Shown here in pieces: positions 58,410-64,000 of a stretch of 64,000 nucleotides of DNA. The stretch comes from Asaia platycodi JCM 25414 (GTDB lineage Bacteria; Pseudomonadota; Alphaproteobacteria; Acetobacterales; Acetobacteraceae): contig NZ_BAKW01000001.1 of the NCBI RefSeq assembly GCF_000614545.1, positions 62,001 to 126,000 on the forward strand. Direction: 5' to 3'. The position numbers and the translations under genes were made by a program. Every line of letters begins with the position of its first letter. The stretch's first letter is position 1. The notes beneath the pieces were generated by a model. It worked only from the letters and a program-made list of their open reading frames with translations. It had not been told where the DNA came from and ran no database searches.

Positions 58410-60685
58410 GGGTCAGTTGGAAGGTAACGGCGCGACCGGCTGCGATACGCGAATAATTCACATAGACACGGTCGTAATAGCGTTTGTTGGTCAGGTTCTG
58501 CAGATTGGCCTGCAAATCGAGCGTGCGTGTGATCTGATAATCCGCCACCATATCGAGCCGGACATAACCAGGCACCCAGGTCTGGTTGTTCACATTGGTA
58601 TAGCGCTTGCTCATATAGGTCAGGCCGCCCCCTGCCTTGACGCGCGGCAGGATCTTGTAGGTGCTCCAGAGAGCAATCGAATTGCCCGGCGTATAAGGAA
58701 AGCGCTTGCCGACATTGGCCTTGGTCGGTCCACCATTGATGACGGTACTGTCGAGATAGGTCCAGCCGCCAAACATCTCCCATTTCGGCGTGATGCTGCC
58801 TGCAACGTTGATCTCCGCCCCGCGGACGCGCTGCGTTCCAGCATTGATCTGGTTGCCATAGCCGTCCGAAACCTGGGCCTTGGTCATTTTGCCGTCGAAA
58901 AGCGAGCCTGTGATGGAAAAGCGCCCGTTGAACAGATCGGCCTTGGCACCGACTTCAATATTCTTGCCGTTCTGAGGGTTGAGTTTTGTATTCGCGGTCG
59001 AGAGCGCGATCTGTCCATCCGCGCCGGCATCGACACCGACCGGATTGGACGCGGTGGCGTAGGAGAAATAGAGGCTGACGGGTTTGATCGGCTTATAGAC
59101 CGCGCCCGCCTGATAGTTGATGAAACTCTGGTTGTTGCTGAGCCCGACATTGCCTGAACTGCAGAGGTCATGAAGCGGTCGAAACGCACGCCGCCATTGA
59201 TCAGCAGATGATCGCGCAACATGCTCATAGTGTCGAACGCATAGGCCGAGCCTGTGGTGACATTGGTATTGAGCGGCGCAATACCCGGTTCGCCCAGCGT
59301 ATAGGAGCCAAGCCAGGAATTATGGGCGCTCCAGCTGCCTAGATTGGTGGCCGAGATGCAGTTATAGGCGATGGTGCATGGGCCGCCATTACGCAGATTA
59401 TGGCCGCCTGAATCGACCACGTAATATTCGTTGCGCGTCAGGCGCTCGCGCGAGACTTCGATGCCTGTATTGATCGCGTGATGAATCAGCCCCGTGTCGA
59501 AGGTGCCTGAGGCCATCGCCTGTTCCTGGAAATTATCCGTATGGAACTTGCCCGATTTGGCTTCGAGCAGGATGGTCTGATTATTGACGGCCGTACTCTG
59601 CCATTGGGGATTGGTAGCAATATAGTCGTATTGCGTGCTGGTCCATTGCAACGTGTTCCTGAACATGAAGTCCTTGAACAGGTCGCGCTCAAGGATGATC
59701 TGACCGAGATCGGTTGTGCTGCGCTCGAAATCGCGATCTTCCAGGCCGAGCACCGTGCTACGGGGAATTTTCAGCGGCTCATGCGTGACCTTGCTGTAAG
59801 GCGCCGAATAATCGGGCATATCGAAAGAATAGAGATGGTAATAGCCAAGCGTCAGGCGCGTCTTGGTGCCCAGACCGAAGGCGAGCGAGGGGGAGACCCC
59901 CCATTTGTGACCGCCAATCGGAGCGCGGCCCGCTGTGTCGCCATCGGCACCCATGGCGTTGAGACGAAACGCTGTCGACGAGCCGATCTGGCGGTTGATA
60001 TCGATCGTGCCGCGCTTGTAGGCGGCAGTGCCGAAGCCAATCTGCCCGGATGTCAGATTGCCGAGCTGGGCTTTCTTGCTGGTGATGTTGATCTGCCCGC
60101 CAAGACCGCCGCGGCCGCCATAGACCGAGCCCGGCCCTTTGAGCACTTCCATTTCTTCAACATCGAAAACTTCGCGCTGGCTCACTCCGCTGTCGCGCAG
60201 CCCGTCGATGAACATGTTGCTGTAAGAGCCGAAGCCGCGAATGACGGGATAATTCCCGCCCGGAATGGCATAGGCATCACCGCCGCGAAAGCTGACCCCT
60301 GGCACGGTACGCATGGCGTCTTCAAAAGACGTCGCATTGACCAGCTTCATCTGTTCTTTCGTCACCACCGAAACTGAGCGGGGCGTGTCGAGAAGAGAAG
60401 CGGTGAATTTGCGATTGGGTGAGAGCCGGTGAGAAGGGGATGCGATTTACCGATAACCGTCAGATCTTCACGACCAGCCTTTTCCTTGCCCGCGGCATAA
60501 TTGGCTGCCCGCGCTTTTTGTTCTGTTCCTTGGGGTTGCTTCGCCGGTTGCGTAGCCGTCTGTTTCGTTTTTGCGTCGATCTCAGCCGTAGCCGCGCGAA
60601 CAGGCGTAGAGAGCGCCGTACCGATCAGGCAAAGCGCGCCAAAAGAGCGTGCCGTGAGGGAGAAAGAGTGAGGAAGAGACGACAT
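58399..60685 (-). CDS. TonB-dependent siderophore receptor 3 (two frame breaks)
   Basis: About 761 residues. Signal peptide FGALCLIGTALSTPVRAA, then a Lys/Gln/Ala-rich spacer and TonB box REDLTVIGK. Plug: TPRSVSVVTKEQM, VPGVSFRGGDAY, VIRGFGSYSNMFIDGLRDSG and VLKGPGSVYGGRGGLGGQIN, typical of ferric-siderophore receptors (FhuA/FoxA group). The barrel ends RAVTFQLTLKM. Frame breaks near 60375 and 59162. A Fur-like site lies just upstream. Tail to tail with the histidine kinase. Confidence 0.88.
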
Positions 60686-60987
60686 GGCAACCTTCGAAAT
60701 GAGAACGCGTCGCAGTTGCTATGTGTCTTTTTCTTGCAGGGCAAACGAATAGGGGGAAGATTGGGAAAGCTTAATTTAAACTGTCCCGCAGGACAGAATT
60801 TCTGCCGACCATCCGGGATCATGTAGTGCTCTGACGGTAGGGCCATTTTTCTCTTCGGGCGATATAACGCCCCGGTTCAGGGCTTTCGTCTCACGAGAGA
60901 TGGTTTTCATGCCGCAGACGTTCCCGGTAGGCAACGCAGAACGCTACGGTGTCAGATCCCGGTCGACATGTCCCGGAGACCGGGCAG
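60686..60987. other. Intergenic region upstream of TonB receptor 3
   Basis: 302 bases. Contains the Fur-like site (60696-60720) and a 6-bp hairpin CTGTCC-CGCA-GGACAG (60781-60796). On the minus strand this is followed by a short T/A-rich run, so it might end the transcript of the secreted-protein gene. No gene seen. Confidence 0.45.
60696..60720. promoter_or_regulatory. Possible Fur-type box
   Basis: TGAGAACGCGTCGCA reads as two imperfect heptads (TGAGAAC, and TGCGACG on the other strand) around one base, within 10-35 bases of the TonB receptor 3 start codon. It resembles iron boxes in front of siderophore receptors, but the match is partial. Confidence 0.35.
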
Positions 60988-61752
60988 CTACGACAGGAGA
61001 ATGCCTAGGGATGGGCATTCGTGTGCGGCGTCGATGAGAGGCATGACGAAGCGGGACCCTGTCGGCCACTCGTCCAGAAAAGCTGAGTCGAACAGGCACA
61101 GCCCCTGCGGCGAGAGAAGGGTAAAGGTCGCATTATTCAGAAAAAGCATGACGCGTCTTGCCGGAGCGAGCGTTTCATAATCCATCGTCGCCCCTTTTTC
61201 ATAGCCGAAAATGGCCGCCTTTTCCGGCTGGCCATAAATCGTGGCAATCAGGGTCGCACCGAGGCCGGGCTTGCCCCAGCTCATGGGGCTTTGCCGCGTA
61301 TAGACATTCACTAGCCCTGCTTTCAGGCCGCCACTCATGGGGTGGGGGGCATTGACCAGCCAGAGATAGCGTTCCTTTTCGGCTTCGCCGAAATCGGTGT
61401 CGTGGCGCTTGCCCGTCATGGCGAGATCGTCGAGGCTGTCATTCTCCCATGTCAGGAGAGGCTTGCCGGATTGCCGCCATGCGGGACTGACATTCTTGCC
61501 AGAAACGGTAGAAGACAGAATGACCAGATCGTCTTTCACCTCATCGGGGTTCGTTGCTTCGTCCACGGCATGGACCGTAAAGCCAAGGCTCGCGATATGG
61601 GTCATGGCCGCATCGTCGATGGCACGGTTGGGCCCCTCGGTCTTGCACAGATAGGCAATACTGTGTGTCGCTTCGGCACAGGCGGGCGCTGCCGGGAGCG
61701 CTGCAAGCAGGAAAAGGCAGCTGGCGAGGGGGAAAAGAGCCCGGTTTTTCAT
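60988..61752 (-). CDS. Secreted protein of unknown function, linked to a TonB receptor
   Basis: 254 residues. Clear signal peptide (LFPLASCLFLLAALPAAPA). The mature part looks like an alpha/beta domain (SIAYLCKTEG, LVILSSTVSGKNVSPAW, PLLTWENDSLDDLAMTG, AAIFGYEKGATM, PARRVMLFL). Similar segments occur in extracellular domains of other bacteria that I cannot name with certainty. Starts inside the stop of the receptor gene (ATGA), so the two are coupled. Activity unknown. Confidence 0.8.
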   Translation of the reverse strand: MKNRALFPLASCLFLLAALPAAPACAEATHSIAYLCKTEGPNRAIDDAAMTHIASLGFTVHAVDEATNPDEVKDDLVILSSTVSGKNVSPAWRQSGKPLLTWENDSLDDLAMTGKRHDTDFGEAEKERYLWLVNAPHPMSGGLKAGLVNVYTRQSPMSWGKPGLGATLIATIYGQPEKAAIFGYEKGATMDYETLAPARRVMLFLNNATFTLLSPQGLCLFDSAFLDEWPTGSRFVMPLIDAAHECPSLGILLS

Positions 61753-63994
61753 CAGAAGGCCACCATGGTGCGCAGGGAGAAGCGGCGCGCTTCACCGAGA
61801 GAGACGAAATAGCTGTTCACGCCTGACGGATAATAGACGGCATTTGAGATATTCTTGATGTTGAACTGGAAATTCACAGTGTGCCGCGCAATCACCCTGT
61901 CATAGGTAGCGAACAGATCGCCAGTGACATAATCGGGCAGGAAAAAGCTGTTGGCTGAGTCGCCTGCACGGCGCCCGACGTAGTGCGCATCGCCGCCAAA
62001 GCGCAGCTTGTCGTCACCAAACACCGAGCCGAGATCATAAGCCAGACCGAGAGAGGCGGTATGACGAGCGGCATTCCAGAGCTGCTTGCCCGCATAAAGC
62101 GGGTCCTTGGTTGTGGCGCCGTCGAGATAGGCATAGCTGCCGATCATGCTCAGGCGCTTCGTGACCCTGCCCGCAAGATCGAGTTCTATGCCGCGCGAGC
62201 GCGCAGCACCCGCAGTGCGGTAATCTGTCTGGTTGGTCGTTGTGTTGTATTGGGAAACGAGCACGTTGCGTTTGTGGATGTCGTAGAAGGCAAGTGTACC
62301 GGTCAGGCGATCATGCAGCGCCATTTTGGCGCCGAACTCGTAAGAACGGCCCTTCTCCGGCTGAAAGCCGGAACTCAATACGAGCCCGCTCGAAAGCGGT
62401 GCGATGGTCGAGGCCGGTTTGAGCGACTGCGTATAGCTGGCATAGAGCGACCACGCAGGCGCAAGGCGATAGACCAGCCCTGCCTGAGGCAGAAAGGCAC
62501 CGTCGCCGATATCGGTATTGGCCTTGAAGGGCGCCCGCGCCCGGCAATCTGACGATAGCTGAGATAGCGCACACCGCCGACCACGACCCAGCGGTCGCCA
62601 AGTTTGAACGTGTCGCGCAAGAAGCCGGAATAATCGTGCAGATTATCGGTCTGGTCGCTATCGCTTGCCGAAACGGTAGAGGAGGGGTTTTCGAGTCCGT
62701 AAACCGGGTTGAGATAACTGAATGTATATTTGCTGGACTGACGCAGCAGATCCTTGCGGTAGATCAGTCTGTATTCGCCATCCATGCCGATCTGGATTGC
62801 CTGTTTGAAATTGCCTATCCTGATCGGGCCATCGAGATAGGCCGTGCCATACGTATCCGAGCTGAACGCGCCATGGGTGGCGTCGTTGCTGCGGCTCAAC
62901 GTGCCTTTGGTGACATTGATGCCTGTAACGCGCAGCTGATTGGCGTCATAGGTTTCCTGATTATAGCTGAAATTGACATGGGCCGACCAACCGGCGCCGA
63001 AGCGATGATCGAGCGACACCTGGCCCAGATGGCTCTGCCCGGTCATGCGATTGAAGTTCTCGTCCAGACGGCGCGTTGCCGGAATAGCAAGCGGACGCCC
63101 GGTGCGCGGATCAAGCGCGGTGCCGCGATCAAAGGGGTAGAGGAAATCGCGGAACTCATACCAGGCGGTAATCTGCGTTTTTTTGCCGAGCCAGGCGATC
63201 GATGGCGCGATGAGCGTCTCCTGATGCATGCCGAAATTGCGCCAGTAATCTTCGGCGATGCGGTCAAGCACCAGACGATAGGCAAGCTTGCCCTTGCCGA
63301 TCGGCCCGGTTGAATCGAGCATTCCTTCGAAACCGTTCTTGCCCCGTCCATAGGTCGAGCCCATGACGGAGGCGATGGTCCTGGCCTGAAGGCGCGGCTT
63401 CTTGCTGACGATATTGATGACCCCGCCCGGATCCATAATGCCGTAAAGCAGGGAGGACGGGCCCTTGAGCACTTCGACACTGTTCGCCGCTGCATTGAAG
63501 CCGCGCCCCTGAACCAGCGGCATGCCGTTATGCATGATCGAGCCGTCGCGATTGCCGCCAAAGCCACGCTTCATGATCGTGTCCTGCGTCCCGGCCAGCG
63601 TATTGCCCTGGGTGATGCCGCTGACATTGATCAGCGCATCGTCCAGATTGCGCGGCTCCTGATCGCGGATGACCTGCTGCGACACGATATTGACCACTTG
63701 TGGGATATTCAGAACCGACGTGGTCGTGCGCAGGGTCGAGGCGTCGGGCGTCGGCTGATAGCGCGTATCGGTAATTTCAGGCGGCGGTGTCGCGCGCCCG
63801 GTAACAGTGATCAACTCACTCGGTTTCTGTTTTGACTGAGCAACAACTGGCGGAGCAGAAACCGCAGGGACAGCCGCAGCTGCATGCGCAGTTCTGGCTT
63901 TTATCGCGTCGGAAGACTCTTGCGAGAGCGGTGCAGCGACCGCCGCAAACGGCGTTGCACCCAGGCACAACAGGGGGAAACAGTATTTTCTCAT
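61752..63994 (-). CDS. TonB-dependent siderophore receptor 4 (one frame break)
   Basis: About 748 residues. Signal region YCFPLLCLGATPFAAVAA, Ala-rich spacer, TonB box ELITVTGRATPP. Plug: LNIPQVVNIVSQQVIRDQ, DTIMKRGFGGNRDGSIMHNG and VEVLKGPSSLLYGIMDPGGV, typical of ferric-siderophore receptors (FhuE/FpvA/FoxA group). Barrel ends RRFSLRTMVAF with terminal Phe. The frame breaks near 62540; repair joins SYRQIAG to the APFKANTDIGDGAFLPQ segment. ATG at 63994, six bases from the window edge; its promoter is outside. Confidence 0.9.
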
Positions 63995-64000
63995 GACACT

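Noticed and set aside
1..64000. CRISPR arrays, tRNA or rRNA genes, insertion sequences, prophage or conjugation genes
   Set aside because: I found no spaced direct repeats, no RNA gene landmarks and no transposase or integrase in any frame.

Overview
The window is chromosomal DNA of an acetic acid bacterium (Acetobacteraceae). The best evidence is a complete levan cassette: GH68 levansucrase, GH32 exolevanase and a dedicated type II secretion operon in the gene order known for the lsd cluster of Gluconacetobacter diazotrophicus. It lies with an aerobic (cobG-type) cobalamin cluster, a complex I operon and four TonB-dependent receptors. G+C looks near 60% by eye, which fits an Asaia/Kozakia/Neoasaia-like genome better than high-G+C Gluconacetobacter. 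The genus is an inference.

Layout. 1-11.5 kb: nuoE (5' cut) to nuoN, coding for respiratory complex I, closed by a strong terminator. 11.6-18 kb: cobG-H-I-J, cobK on the opposite strand, then cobL-E-M. 18-20.3 kb: an XRE regulator, and a LysR regulator divergent from a pirin. 20.3-24.9 kb: a CsoR/RcnR-family metal sensor with a palindromic operator over its ribosome binding site, followed by a membrane fusion protein and a heavy-metal RND pump. 24.9-30.7 kb: a VOC protein, a TonB-dependent receptor and a divergent S46 dipeptidyl-peptidase. 30.74-30.85 kb: four stacked perfect palindromes. 30.9-33.2 kb: an SDR and an aldehyde dehydrogenase. 33.4-34.8 kb: a cobalamin riboswitch in front of a nickel/cobalt permease. 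34.8-38 kb: a second TonB-dependent receptor. 38.4-53.2 kb: the levan system, with gspG-O-E-F-H-I-J-L-M-N-D-K on the minus strand, a lytic transglycosylase gene on the plus strand, then levanase and levansucrase. 53.3-53.65 kb: a very A+T-rich tract upstream of levansucrase. 54-58.4 kb: a DUF3309 microprotein, a lipocalin-like protein, an SDR and a two-component system. 58.4-64 kb: two siderophore-type TonB receptors, one co-transcribed with a small secreted protein.

The genes suggest three linked themes: energy metabolism (complex I), cobalt economy (B12 synthesis, B12-sensed cobalt uptake, metal efflux), and extracellular sucrose-to-levan conversion with its own secretion machine. Nineteen genes carry together about 29 single-base frame breaks. 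Nearly all look like the loss of one base from a short G or C run, and they fall equally in essential-type and accessory genes. I read these as sequencing or assembly errors, so the genes are annotated as whole.
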